Part shown: piece after piece, positions 45,063-54,428 of the stretch
Layout of the letters: every line of letters starts with the position of its first letter
How positions within the stretch are numbered: the first letter of the stretch is position 1
DNA from: CAG-877 sp963645945
GTDB taxonomy: Bacteria > Bacillota_I > Bacilli_A > RF39 > UBA660
Reading direction: 5' to 3'
Assembly: GCA_963645945.1 (NCBI GenBank)
Contig: CAVIUA010000024.1
Location: forward strand, 1 to 64,000
Length of the DNA: 64,000 nt
The notes under the pieces: generated by a model
Told to the model about the DNA's origin: nothing
The model's database searches: none
The model's input: the letters and a program-made list of their open reading frames with translations, nothing else
Position numbers and translations under genes: made by a program

Positions 45063-47093
45063 ATGGCAATTAGCGAGCAAGAGTTTAAAACGGAACAAAA
45101 AATTTTAAAAAAGGTCCAAAAATTACTAGGTGATAGACTATCTTCATTAGGACAAGATGTATATGATGATGAGGAAAATCTAAAAGAATTCAAAAAGATG
45201 ATGTGGGAAGATTCGACCAGTTTCGATGATGCCGAAATACAACAAGTAATGGCCGCAACCGCACACGAAGCTGAAAAAGCCCTACAAAAACAAGCGTATT
45301 TTAAAAAACTTTGTCAAATAAAAAATAAGCCATACTTTGCATCAATAGTATTTAAAGATGATGAAAATAAAATCCATAATATTTACATTTCTCTAACATA
45401 CTTAAAAGATGATGACTTAAACAATATTTTATACGACTGGCGTAGTCCAGTATGTAGCTTATTCTATGACTACGAAATAGGACCATGTAGTTACAAAGCA
45501 CCAGGTGGCATATATGAAGGAGAACTAAAAAGAAAAAGACAATATAAAATAGAAAAAAATAAATTAGTAGGAGTGTTTGATAATTCTTTAAATATTGATG
45601 ACGAAGTCTTACAAGAAGTACTCGCAACAGAGTCAAGTGATAAAATGAAAAACGTTGTTAATACTATCCAACAAGAACAAAATAGGGTAATCAGAAACTT
45701 AGAAGACAATAACCTAATAGTTCAAGGAATAGCTGGCTCAGGTAAAACAACCGTTGCTCTACATAGAATTGCCTTCTTACTATACCGCCTAAAAAACCTT
45801 AGCAGCAACAACATCTTAATCTTTTCACCAAACAACGTTTTTACAGAATACATTTCAGATGTCTTACCATCCTTAGGAGAAGACAATACTCTTCAAACAA
45901 CATTTAATGATTATTTATCATACTTTATAACCGAATATAAAAACGTTGAAACATTCTCTGACTTTGTATCAAGATATTATACTTACAGTGAAACAAATAA
46001 AGACCTAGTAAAATATAAACAAAGTGATGAAATAATATCTGACTTAGATGCCTACTTAAAAGACTACATTTCCAAATGCAAATTTACCGGAGACATAATT
46101 GAAAATGAATTTAATGTTGTATTAAAAGAAGAACTAAATGAAATGTTAACTTATAAATATAATCGTCTTCCATTGTTTGAAAGATTAGATGAAATGGCCA
46201 AAAAGTTATCTGCCAACTTTTACAAAGGTAGTAATAAAAAAGCTAAAACTTTTGGTAGACTATTAAAAGAAAATTCTAACTTTGAAAAAGATTACAAGAA
46301 AATTTATGCAGACTTTTGGACTAGCCCTTTCTGCAAAGTATCCTTAACAGAACGAGAAATAAATGAATTCATAAAAAGAAACATCATTAACTACGAAGAT
46401 GCCTTATTATTCTCCTATATAAAAGGTACTTTACAAGGCTTCCCATATGAATGTAATATCAAACAAGTAGTTATAGATGAAGCCCAAGATTATAACCGTC
46501 TTCAATACATAATTATCAGTAAAATATTTAAAAAAGCTGACTTTACAATTCTTGGAGACATAAATCAAAATATTAATCCATATTATAGCTATAACTCATT
46601 AGAAGACCTAAGTCCAATTTTCTCTGGCGATACAAAATACTTAGAATTATTAAAAACATATCGTTCTTCACCAGAGATAATTGAGTACACTAACAAAATT
46701 CTTAATTTAAATCATGTCAATGCTATTCGTAAAGACAATAATAAACCAGTAATCTTTAGAAAGAATATTACTAATCTAAAAGAAAGCTTACTAGCTGACA
46801 TAAACACTTTGCAAAACGAATATAAAAGTACCGCTATAATTACCAAAGATTATAAAGAAGCAGAAGAACTATATGATAAATTAAAAGATAGTATTAGTAT
46901 TTCCTTAGTAGATGCCAATACTAAAAAGTTCAAAAAAGACCTAATCGTTATACCAGCATATATTGCGAAAGGATTAGAGTTTGACAGTGTCATAATTTAT
47001 AATGATCGTAATAATTCATATCGTAAAAACGAAAGAAATCTACTATATGTTGCTTGTACTAGATGTCAGCATGAATTATATATTTATAACTAA
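45063..47093 (+). CDS. helD: HelD-like UvrD-family ATPase (RNA polymerase recycling)
   Basis: The 676-residue protein has the HelD signature 'LYDWRSPVCSLFYDYEIGP' and 'YKAPGGIYEGELKRKRQY' before Walker A GIAGSGKTTVALHR (about residue 222). Later come motif II VVIDEAQDYNRLQ, 'LGDINQNI', 'TYRSSPEI' and the final 'LLYVACTRCQHELYIYN'. HelD enters RNA polymerase channels, releases nucleic acid and sigma, and protects from rifamycins in actinobacteria. It is shorter than B. subtilis HelD (774). AGGAGG and the structured leader precede it. A second HelD is at 51352. Confidence 0.9.
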   Translation: MAISEQEFKTEQKILKKVQKLLGDRLSSLGQDVYDDEENLKEFKKMMWEDSTSFDDAEIQQVMAATAHEAEKALQKQAYFKKLCQIKNKPYFASIVFKDDENKIHNIYISLTYLKDDDLNNILYDWRSPVCSLFYDYEIGPCSYKAPGGIYEGELKRKRQYKIEKNKLVGVFDNSLNIDDEVLQEVLATESSDKMKNVVNTIQQEQNRVIRNLEDNNLIVQGIAGSGKTTVALHRIAFLLYRLKNLSSNNILIFSPNNVFTEYISDVLPSLGEDNTLQTTFNDYLSYFITEYKNVETFSDFVSRYYTYSETNKDLVKYKQSDEIISDLDAYLKDYISKCKFTGDIIENEFNVVLKEELNEMLTYKYNRLPLFERLDEMAKKLSANFYKGSNKKAKTFGRLLKENSNFEKDYKKIYADFWTSPFCKVSLTEREINEFIKRNIINYEDALLFSYIKGTLQGFPYECNIKQVVIDEAQDYNRLQYIIISKIFKKADFTILGDINQNINPYYSYNSLEDLSPIFSGDTKYLELLKTYRSSPEIIEYTNKILNLNHVNAIRKDNNKPVIFRKNITNLKESLLADINTLQNEYKSTAIITKDYKEAEELYDKLKDSISISLVDANTKKFKKDLIVIPAYIAKGLEFDSVIIYNDRNNSYRKNERNLLYVACTRCQHELYIYN

Positions 47094-47112
47094 AGGCTCC
47101 TAAGCCTTTTTT
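47092..47112. terminator. Bidirectional terminator between helD and the flippase
   Basis: AAAGGCT (47092-47098) and AGCCTTT (47103-47109) with Ts on both strands, between convergent genes. Confidence 0.8.
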
Positions 47113-48395
47113 AAATGGAACCTTACTCGGCACAAATCATATATTGTCACAACAATTACATTAATACTTATCGCCAATATAAGACCATAAATACCAATTT
47201 TTAAATATGAAAGAATAAACAATAAACTAGTCCTAACTATCATCCCAAGAGTAGTACCTATCATTGCGTCACGACTTTTACCCATTGCGTCTAATGCCGA
47301 TGATAAAGGAGCTTGAATATATTGTAAAAGACAAACTGGTGCGATTATTCTCATATAACTAATTCCCTCACTAGTATGATAAATTAATCTTAAAAAGAAA
47401 CCTGGTTTAATAACAAATAAAATAGTAGCGGGAATGCCGATAACTAATGAAAAGAAAATAGCTAATCTTATTTTTTTTTGTACACTTTTAATCATTCCAT
47501 TAGAATACTCCCTAGAAACAACTGGTAAAAGAGCTTGCGATATAGCCAGTGTAAAGAAAGATGGAAGCAGTACTATAGGCATTACATATCCTGATAGAAT
47601 ACCATATTCTCTTGTAATAAAACTATTATCATATCCAACACTTAATAATACTAAAGTAAGAATAATCGGCTCTAAAAAATATCCAAAACTACCAATTAAT
47701 CTTCCCGTAGTATTAGGTATTCCAATAGATAAACATTCCAAAATATAACTTTTATCAGGCTTCAAATCATTCCTTTTAATAACAAGTTTCTTTGGTAAAA
47801 ACAAAAACAATATAATAATAGATGCTGCCTCACTAATAATATTAGAAAGAATGATATAACAAATAGCGTACTTTAATCCTTTATCTATAACAAAAGGAAT
47901 ACCAATAATCATTAACAAAAGTCTAACAACATCTTCAACTAAGTTCGAAATAACATGTGGACCCATGCGTTCTTTTCCAAAAAAATAACTTCTACAAATA
48001 CTAGATATACTTGTAAAAGGTATAACTAAACTAATAGCCATAATACCATAATAGGTATCCTTATTATGTAATAAATTATTAGAAAGAACTGGTGCTAGTA
48101 AAATAATTAATATTATTAAAAAGACATTTACCAGAAAAATTACTGGCACAACCGAAAAAAAGAGTCTCATATTATTACGTTTTTCCTCAGCTATAAGTTT
48201 CGCAACCGCAACAGGCATTCCTAATTGACTTATTCCAATGAAAAGAGAGAAGGTTGGTAGTATTAACATATAAAGACCTAATCCTTCAGTACCAATGAGT
48301 CTACTCATAATAATTTTAATAATCATACCTAGTATTTTTGTTAAGAATCCACCAAGTAAAAGAATGATAGTTGATTTAATAAATTTTTCTTTCAT
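47100..48395 (-). CDS. SpoVB/MurJ-like polysaccharide or lipid flippase (MVF/PST family)
   Basis: The 431-residue membrane protein has about 12-14 helices and an N-terminus 'STIILLLGGFLTKILGMII' followed by 'RLIGTEGLGLYML', the pattern of SpoVB and YtgP-type oligosaccharide flippases. 'LGMPVAVAKLIAEE' is also typical. It may move lipid II or a related precursor. It is on the minus strand, divergent from the acidic anchored protein gene at 48611 and convergent with helD. The start ATG at 48395 follows a run with no strong ribosome site visible, so the exact start is moderate. Confidence 0.85.
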   Translation of the reverse strand: MKEKFIKSTIILLLGGFLTKILGMIIKIIMSRLIGTEGLGLYMLILPTFSLFIGISQLGMPVAVAKLIAEEKRNNMRLFFSVVPVIFLVNVFLIILIILLAPVLSNNLLHNKDTYYGIMAISLVIPFTSISSICRSYFFGKERMGPHVISNLVEDVVRLLLMIIGIPFVIDKGLKYAICYIILSNIISEAASIIILFLFLPKKLVIKRNDLKPDKSYILECLSIGIPNTTGRLIGSFGYFLEPIILTLVLLSVGYDNSFITREYGILSGYVMPIVLLPSFFTLAISQALLPVVSREYSNGMIKSVQKKIRLAIFFSLVIGIPATILFVIKPGFFLRLIYHTSEGISYMRIIAPVCLLQYIQAPLSSALDAMGKSRDAMIGTTLGMIVRTSLLFILSYLKIGIYGLILAISINVIVVTIYDLCRVRFHLKKA

Positions 48396-48482
48396 AGTAA
48401 GTTATATGAAAAAAATAAATTTATAATGCTTTCATCACTAAAAATATGTTAAAATAAATATAGAAGAATAAATATGGAAAAC

Positions 48483-48544
48483 GTAAAAAAGATGTAAATC
48501 GAACAAATGTAAAAAGTTGTAAAAGGCTTTGTAAAATTTTTTAC
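48483..48544. promoter_or_regulatory. Cluster of phased GTAAA sites between divergent genes
   Basis: GTAAA occurs at 48483, 48494, 48509, 48519 and 48531, mostly 10-15 bases apart, and is closed by an inverse TTTAC at 48540-48544 (GTAAAATTTTTTAC). It lies between two divergent genes and could be a regulator-binding array; AT-richness makes chance repeats possible. Confidence 0.35.
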
Positions 48545-48610
48545 AAATAATTAAAGATATCTTTTCATTGAATATGACATGTGATATTCTTATTTTAAGA
48601 GGTGGACGTA

Positions 48611-49717
48611 ATGAATGATTTAATTAATTTATTAACTTCAAAAGAGATAATAATTGTTTATATTGTTGCTGGCGTTGCCTGTTTTTTATACTTCATTATA
48701 TACTTAATCGACAAGAGCTATTATAAAAGAAAACAAAAACAAAATACTAAAGAATTAAATAAACTAGTTGAAGATATAAATATAGAATTACAAAAGGAAG
48801 AACCAAGTAATCTTGAAGCTGTAGAAACTATAGAACCTGTAACTTATGTTGAACCTGTTCTTGTAGAAGAACCAGTTACTATAGAGCCTATTGTTCCAGA
48901 AAAGGTTGAACCTGTAGCAGTTGAAATTGAACAAGAACCAGAAAAAGTAGTAGCAGTTGACGAAGTAAAAGAAGTAGAAAAAATAGAAGATGTAAGCCAA
49001 AAAACAAATGAAATAAATAATATTGTAGAAAATAATGATGTAGAAATCATTGAAGCTACAAAAGAAGAACCAGTAGTAGTATTAGAAGCATTAGAAGAAA
49101 AAGAACAAAAAGAAGAAATAACTTATACTGCTATTGAGCCAAACAAGGAAGAAGCTCAAGAAGAGTTAAGACGTTTAACAGAAGAACTAGAAAAAGCTGA
49201 AGAAGAAACTAAAAACATTGACTTAACAAGCTATGAAGAAGCTCAAGAGCGTGACGCAATTATTAGTTTAGATGAATTAATTAAAAAGAGTAAAGAAATG
49301 TATGAGTCTAATGAATTAACTCAATATGAGGATGAGGGAAATGAACCTATTAGTTTAGCTGATCTTGAAAAGAAATTTAAAGAAGCTAACGAATTAGTTA
49401 ATATAGTAGAAAAAGAAGAAACATACGAAGAACCAGTATTAATTGAAAACATTGAAGAACCAGTTAAAGAAGAACAATTAGTTATAGATGACTTTATTAA
49501 TGTAAAAGTTGAAGAACCTAAACGACCAGTTTATCAAGAAAATGTTAAATATAAGCCATCACCAATTATTTCACCAATATATGGTATAGAAAAAACACCT
49601 AGTCAAACTGATATAGAATTAGAAAATACAGCTAATTATGAAAAACTTGACGAAGAGATTAAGAAGACAAATGAATTCTTAATGACATTAAGAGAATTAC
49701 AAAAACATTTAGATTAA
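48611..49717 (+). CDS. Membrane-anchored acidic protein with SPIYG motif
   Basis: About 368 residues. One N-terminal helix (IIIVYIVAGVACFLYFIIYL), a short basic stretch, then a long Glu/Pro/Val-rich disordered region (about 60-170, repeats such as EPV), a coiled-coil (about 175-205), and a C-terminal part with 'PSPIISPIYGIEKTPS' and a final coiled coil. The SPIYG motif recurs in linkers of division proteins such as Firmicute FtsK, so a division or cell-shape role is possible; this is inference. ATG 48611 follows AAGAGGTGG. The stop coincides with the start of the 85-bp repeat. Confidence 0.7.
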   Translation: MNDLINLLTSKEIIIVYIVAGVACFLYFIIYLIDKSYYKRKQKQNTKELNKLVEDINIELQKEEPSNLEAVETIEPVTYVEPVLVEEPVTIEPIVPEKVEPVAVEIEQEPEKVVAVDEVKEVEKIEDVSQKTNEINNIVENNDVEIIEATKEEPVVVLEALEEKEQKEEITYTAIEPNKEEAQEELRRLTEELEKAEEETKNIDLTSYEEAQERDAIISLDELIKKSKEMYESNELTQYEDEGNEPISLADLEKKFKEANELVNIVEKEETYEEPVLIENIEEPVKEEQLVIDDFINVKVEEPKRPVYQENVKYKPSPIISPIYGIEKTPSQTDIELENTANYEKLDEEIKKTNEFLMTLRELQKHLD

Positions 49718-49799
49718 CTCGAATTTTTTCGAGTTTTTTTTATGATTTTCAATTTTACTCAGTATCATATATATAGAGATTGAAAAAATGTTGAAATAT
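49715..49799. repeat. 85-bp direct repeat, left copy
   Basis: The copy begins at the TAA stop of the 48611 gene, includes its terminator and runs to TTGAAATAT. It matches 58615-58699 over 85 bases except that one T-run has eight rather than seven Ts and one A-run six rather than seven As. Confidence 0.95.
49716..49741 (+). terminator. Terminator after the 48611 gene (within left repeat)
   Basis: AACTCGAA (49716-49723) pairs with TTCGAGTT (49728-49735) around TTTT, followed by six more Ts. The rest of the gap to 50034 (about 290 bases) holds an inverted repeat and a promoter, listed separately, and no gene. Confidence 0.85.
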
Positions 49800-49820
49800 T
49801 TAACGCTATGTTTAATTCAG

Positions 49821-49847
49821 TTTCAAATTAAAAAATTCAATTTGAAA
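49821..49847. repeat. Inverted repeat upstream of the island's first gene
   Basis: TTTCAAATT (49821-49829) and AATTTGAAA (49839-49847), perfect 9-base arms. It may be an operator for the promoter 43 bases downstream. Confidence 0.5.
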
Positions 49848-49889
49848 TATTAATTTTTTTACTATGCTGTTAAAACTTATTTATTTAAC

Positions 49890-49917
49890 TTGACTATTTA
49901 TAAAAAGTTGATATAAT
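49890..49917 (+). promoter_or_regulatory. Promoter of the transglutaminase-like gene
   Basis: TTGACT at 49890-49895, a 16-base spacer and TATAAT at 49912-49917. The predicted leader is about 110 bases. Confidence 0.65.
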
Positions 49918-50033
49918 AAAATACAATTTTTCGGAGATAATGTCCAGAACAACCAAAAGTTATTATCAAAATAGATAAATCTAAATATGTGGAATTTAAC
50001 TTGAGAATAAGAAAATTAACGGGGGAAAAACAA

Positions 50034-51299
50034 ATGGATTTTTTACCAGAACTAGAGGAACTAAGACCAATTAACAATAATAGCAGTAGTGTCTTTAGTG
50101 AATGCTATTTCAATAGAACATTTAATAATCTTTCGTTTGAAAAAAAGCTGCAGGTTCTTTGTGATATTGTAAGACAAAGTATATATCCAAGCGGTTTTCC
50201 TAATCCTGATACTGATATACTAAAAATGAATGGTAATTGCTATACAGCCGCTCATTGTTTTGTACGATACGCTAAACATCTTAATATAGGACTAAATTCA
50301 AGATGCGCATTAGTGAGAAAACGTACATTTGATCCTGATAATGTAACTACAATTCATGTTGTTGCATTGATAGATTCTTCTACCGGTGAAACTTACCAAG
50401 TGGATCCAACACCATTTGTTGGATATAAATATGGAAGTGTTGAAAATATAACATTTAAAAGGATTTATGAGGAATGCGTTATTATTGATAATGATATTGA
50501 ACAATATTTATATCAATTTAGAAAGATAATATATGACGATTCAGTAAATAGATTATTAGATTTAGCTAAAATAGAAGAAATAGTTGAATTATGCCATATA
50601 GTAGAAGAAATACCTATTTTAAAAGGTTATGCGGCTCTAGTTTTAAAAATAGCTTACAAACATCTAGAGAATAAGTACGACAAGGATAAGATGCAAAGCC
50701 TAATAAATAGTATAAAACCTTGCAATAGTGCGAATGAACGAAGTTTAAATGAAGTAAGAAATAAACTACAAATTCAAACAGCCATATGGATGGAAGAGTT
50801 AAGGGACCTAAAGCAAAATAACAGCAATCCAAAAAGACAGCAGGAACTTGCCTCAGCAATTATTCACGAGAATAAATGGTTAGATGATTCGTATGAGAAA
50901 TATGCTTATATTGGTGGAAAAAAGATTAGATTATCAAGTATCAATCCAAGATTTTTTCTTGAAAATAGATATGAAACTTTAGTTACAGAGCAATCAGCCC
51001 ATCATTTAGGGAAATCTGATTTTGTTTTTTTTGAATATGATATAGATCTGGAACAACCAACAGAGCAACTAGGTTTAAACCCGAGAATGTTTTATAGCGC
51101 TAATGAAGAACAGCTCGGTAGAAATATCAGGGTCTCACTCATAAAAAATGATTCGATAAACAAATTGGTTCTGCCATATGTTCTCAAAACAAGAAGTTAT
51201 AGTGAAGATTCAATAAAATTATTAATTGGGTATCCAGAACACCAAGTAATGACTAGATTTATGTACCCAAATCCAAGATTAGTAAAGGTAAAAAAATAG
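50034..51299 (+). CDS. Transglutaminase/papain-like protein, island gene 1
   Basis: About 421 residues, no signal. The N-terminal domain has a Cys-His-Asp set: C69 in NGNCYTAAHCFVRY, H108 in TTIHVVALID and D124 in TYQVDPTPFVGY. The order and spacing (about 39 and 16 residues) fit the transglutaminase-like fold. A helical middle (about 145-270) and a C-terminal beta-rich part ('FFEYDIDLEQP', 'NPRMFYSANEE') follow; I do not recognise the latter. It could be a protease, an amidase or a peptide-crosslinking or acyltransfer enzyme. ATG 50034 is preceded by GGGGGA at eight bases; GTG 49989 lacks a site. It starts the island and is followed by a HelD gene. Confidence 0.7.
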   Translation: MDFLPELEELRPINNNSSSVFSECYFNRTFNNLSFEKKLQVLCDIVRQSIYPSGFPNPDTDILKMNGNCYTAAHCFVRYAKHLNIGLNSRCALVRKRTFDPDNVTTIHVVALIDSSTGETYQVDPTPFVGYKYGSVENITFKRIYEECVIIDNDIEQYLYQFRKIIYDDSVNRLLDLAKIEEIVELCHIVEEIPILKGYAALVLKIAYKHLENKYDKDKMQSLINSIKPCNSANERSLNEVRNKLQIQTAIWMEELRDLKQNNSNPKRQQELASAIIHENKWLDDSYEKYAYIGGKKIRLSSINPRFFLENRYETLVTEQSAHHLGKSDFVFFEYDIDLEQPTEQLGLNPRMFYSANEEQLGRNIRVSLIKNDSINKLVLPYVLKTRSYSEDSIKLLIGYPEHQVMTRFMYPNPRLVKVKK

Positions 51300-51351
51300 T
51301 TATCATGTTAATGAAAAGCTATAGTAAAAAGATTAAGTGAGGTAGATTATA

Positions 51352-53535
51352 ATGAATGAAATATTAAAAAATGAGGCAAAACAATTAGAATACATAGAGA
51401 AAGTTATTGAAACAGAAATAGAAAAGAGTTTAGACAGTGAAAGTCTTATAAAGAAGGAAGCTACCAGTCTATCATTTGAGGATAGATTGAGAGGAACACA
51501 TCTTAATTTAAACTCGCAACTAGCCAACATAGGAGAAAAAGTAGTCAGATTGGAAAAAGCTAAAAAAAGTCCGTATTTTGGTAGAATAGATTATCAGGAT
51601 GCTAAGACCCAGGATGCTATTCCAATATATATTGGAAGAACTGCTATATCACACGACAATTCGCTAGTTGTTTATGATTGGAGGAGTCCGATTTGTGGAT
51701 TATACTATGACAGTGAAATAGGTCCAGTTTCATACAAGTCACCAACTGGTGTTCAAACTGGTAACTTACTTTTAAAAAGACAAATATTAATAAAAAATGC
51801 AAAGCTGTTAAATGCTGTTGATACAAATTTAGTAACTAATGATGAATTACTATTACCATATTTAAATGTAAATGCCGATAGTAGAATGAAAACCATTATT
51901 GCTTCCATTCAAAAAGAACAAAATGCCATTATTAGATCTGAAAACAACAATGTTATTGTTCAAGGGGTGGCCGGAAGCGGAAAGACATCTGTAGCTTTAC
52001 ATAGAATAGCATATTTGATATATACGATGGGAGAAAAAGCAAAGTCAAATCAATTTTTGGTTATAGGTCCAAATGATTATTTTCTAAATTATGTTTCCTC
52101 AGTACTTCCTGAACTTGAAACAACACCAGTAGCTCAAAAGACTTTAATAGAATTAATGAATGAATATATTGGCATAGATTTAACATTAGAAAATGATTCA
52201 TTATCTCAAAAGGGTGAAAAAAAAGAAATTGAACAACGTATAAGTGCCTTTAAAGGAAGCCTTAAATATCGTGATTTAATAGATGAATTTGTGTTAAGAT
52301 GTTTAGAAGGAAACGCTCTAGTAGAAGACGATTTTAAAATAGATGGCAAAGTCGTTTTTCCTAAAGAAATGATAAGGAAAAGATTACTTGGCGAGGATGG
52401 AAGACACTTAGATTTTAATTCCACATACAAATATTATAAAGCCTTATTCCGCGAAAAAAAGGAAGAAATATATGAATCACTAAACGATGAATATAGAAAG
52501 GTTTATATGTCGTTGCCAAAAGGTGACCCAAAAAGAAAGGAATATATAGATAAGAGTGAAACATTAAGAAAGTTCATAAATGAGCAAGGTGAAAAATCCT
52601 TAGATAAATATTTTAAAGGTATTAATAGAACATGTTTATCTTTATACGTTTCGTTTATTTCCAATTTAAACGAATACAAAACAGGTTTAACTTCATCTGA
52701 AGTTAATACACTACAAAAAGATACATTAAAAGCCTTAAAAAAGAAACGTATATTTTTTGAAGATATTCCAGCATTATTGTACTTAAATTACAGACTTACA
52801 AATAAACGCTTGAATTATAGTAATATAGTGATAGATGAGGCCCAAGATTATAGTATGTTCGCTTTCCATGTGTTAAGAAAAATTTTTGAACAAGGAAAAT
52901 TTAATATTTATGGAGATCTAGCTCAGTCAATCCATTCGTATAGAGGCATCAAATCTTGGCGTGAACTTAATGAAAGTGTGTTTGATGGCGAATGCGAATT
53001 ATTAGAACTAAGTAAAAGTTATCGTACAACCATGGAAATAACCGAAACAGCTAACAATGTTTTAGCTGTCCTAGATCTAAATCAAGCAGAGCCAGTTATA
53101 AGACATGGAACCGACGTTGGGTATGAAGATATTTCTAACAAAAGTAATGCAAAAATTGATAAGATAAATGAATGGCTTGATGTTGGCTATCAGACAATAG
53201 CGGTTATTTGTAAAGATGAGAATGAAGCCCAACAGGTACAAGCAGAATTACAAAATGCTCAAGTAGAATCAAAGTACATCTCTGATAAAGATACTCAATA
53301 TACAACGGGTGTATTTGTCTTATCGGTAGCCTCATCAAAAGGATTAGAATTTGATTGTGTAATTGTTAATGATGCTTCAAAAAATGTATATAATGCCAAT
53401 AATGACGTAGATATGCATTTGTTGTATGTGGCCTCAACAAGAGCATTACATGAACAATTGGTATTATATAACAAAGAAATAACTAAGCCATTTAAAGAAG
53501 CAATACAGCGTCCAAAGACATTAAAAAAGATTTAG
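51352..53535 (+). CDS. helD: Second HelD-like UvrD-family ATPase, island gene 2
   Basis: The 727-residue protein shows HelD marks: 'VYDWRSPICGLYYDSEIGP' and 'YKSPTGVQTGNLLLKRQ', Walker A GVAGSGKTSVALHR (about residue 204), motif II IVIDEAQDYSMF, 'YGDLAQSIHSYRG', and 'HLLYVASTRALHEQLVLYN'. It is clearly a diverged paralogue of the 45063 protein. The N-terminal coiled-coil (residues 1-70) that enters the RNA polymerase secondary channel in other HelDs is present but differs. AGTGAGGTAG precedes the ATG. It probably forms one operon with the transglutaminase-like gene; a new promoter follows it. Confidence 0.88.
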   Translation: MNEILKNEAKQLEYIEKVIETEIEKSLDSESLIKKEATSLSFEDRLRGTHLNLNSQLANIGEKVVRLEKAKKSPYFGRIDYQDAKTQDAIPIYIGRTAISHDNSLVVYDWRSPICGLYYDSEIGPVSYKSPTGVQTGNLLLKRQILIKNAKLLNAVDTNLVTNDELLLPYLNVNADSRMKTIIASIQKEQNAIIRSENNNVIVQGVAGSGKTSVALHRIAYLIYTMGEKAKSNQFLVIGPNDYFLNYVSSVLPELETTPVAQKTLIELMNEYIGIDLTLENDSLSQKGEKKEIEQRISAFKGSLKYRDLIDEFVLRCLEGNALVEDDFKIDGKVVFPKEMIRKRLLGEDGRHLDFNSTYKYYKALFREKKEEIYESLNDEYRKVYMSLPKGDPKRKEYIDKSETLRKFINEQGEKSLDKYFKGINRTCLSLYVSFISNLNEYKTGLTSSEVNTLQKDTLKALKKKRIFFEDIPALLYLNYRLTNKRLNYSNIVIDEAQDYSMFAFHVLRKIFEQGKFNIYGDLAQSIHSYRGIKSWRELNESVFDGECELLELSKSYRTTMEITETANNVLAVLDLNQAEPVIRHGTDVGYEDISNKSNAKIDKINEWLDVGYQTIAVICKDENEAQQVQAELQNAQVESKYISDKDTQYTTGVFVLSVASSKGLEFDCVIVNDASKNVYNANNDVDMHLLYVASTRALHEQLVLYNKEITKPFKEAIQRPKTLKKI

Positions 53536-53580
53536 TTAATTCAAAACAGAAAAATTTTATACTGTTTGTAAATTATAAAA

Positions 53581-53609
53581 TTGACAACTAAAAATACAAT
53601 TGTTATCAT
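53581..53609 (+). promoter_or_regulatory. Promoter of the phosphatase-glycosyltransferase operon
   Basis: TTGACA at 53581-53586, a 17-base spacer and TATCAT at 53604-53609, preceded by TGT. The 172-base gap to 53709 holds no other gene. Confidence 0.7.
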
Positions 53610-53708
53610 AATAAGTAGATTAGAACAAAACATATATGCTTAATTAATAAAATATATAAGACAGGGAAATACATTACTATTTATATAGCTGTATTTTAAA
53701 GGTTAAAT

Positions 53709-54428
53709 ATGGAAAAAAATAGTTTTTTGGTCGTTAGACACAGTTATGATGATCATAGTTATATTGATGGTAAAAATGATACCGGACTTACATTAAAAGG
53801 AATCGAAATTGCCAAAAATGCTTGTAAAGAAATCTTGCCTCAAATTGGCGACGGTAAGGTAATAATAAGACATTCAACAAAAAAAAGAGCAAAGGAAACT
53901 GCTGAGATATTAGCAGAATACCTTTCAAAAAATAATATTCCCAGTGAGTGCGTTATGGACGTTGGGTTGACGGAACTATTTCAAGGAACTTTTGATTTTT
54001 TTGATATGGAACATCAAGAAAGAGTTGACTTTCTCCAAAGTTGTTGGGATGATTTTGAAACCTGTAGAATGCAAGGAGATTTGACACATTGTTTTGGTCA
54101 AAATAAAAATAGGAGAATAATCTTAAGACCTGGAGAAAATCATGCACAATGGTCAGTACGCATTGCCACTGGGATGTTACACATCATAGGAGATTTAGAA
54201 CAATCGGCCCAGTCAATAAACATAACACACAGAGGAGCTATCTTTGAAATTGAAAAAATAGTTGAAATGATAAACAACAATATACCCTTTGATGATGTAG
54301 AAAGGTACCAAACCATTTGGATGCCATATTGTCAAAACAAACAACTACATATAAATGATTTAGAACAAGCCAAAGTTTTAACAAAAAAATATATTAGTCA
54401 AAGGAGAAAATATGAAAATAATAATTAA
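53709..54428 (+). CDS. Histidine phosphatase family protein, island gene 3
   Basis: The 239-residue protein has 'FLVVRHSYDDHSYIDG' (the RHG-type motif with the catalytic His, here RHS), 'IIRHSTKKRAKETAE' with a second conserved Arg/His, and 'NITHRGAIFEIEK' with the distal His. These form the phosphate pocket of the branch-1 histidine phosphatases. Substrates vary from phosphoglycerate to phosphorylated sugars. The Gly of RHG is replaced by Ser, so activity is not certain. Its end overlaps the next gene by 17 bases, giving a coupled operon. Confidence 0.82.
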   Translation: MEKNSFLVVRHSYDDHSYIDGKNDTGLTLKGIEIAKNACKEILPQIGDGKVIIRHSTKKRAKETAEILAEYLSKNNIPSECVMDVGLTELFQGTFDFFDMEHQERVDFLQSCWDDFETCRMQGDLTHCFGQNKNRRIILRPGENHAQWSVRIATGMLHIIGDLEQSAQSINITHRGAIFEIEKIVEMINNNIPFDDVERYQTIWMPYCQNKQLHINDLEQAKVLTKKYISQRRKYENNN

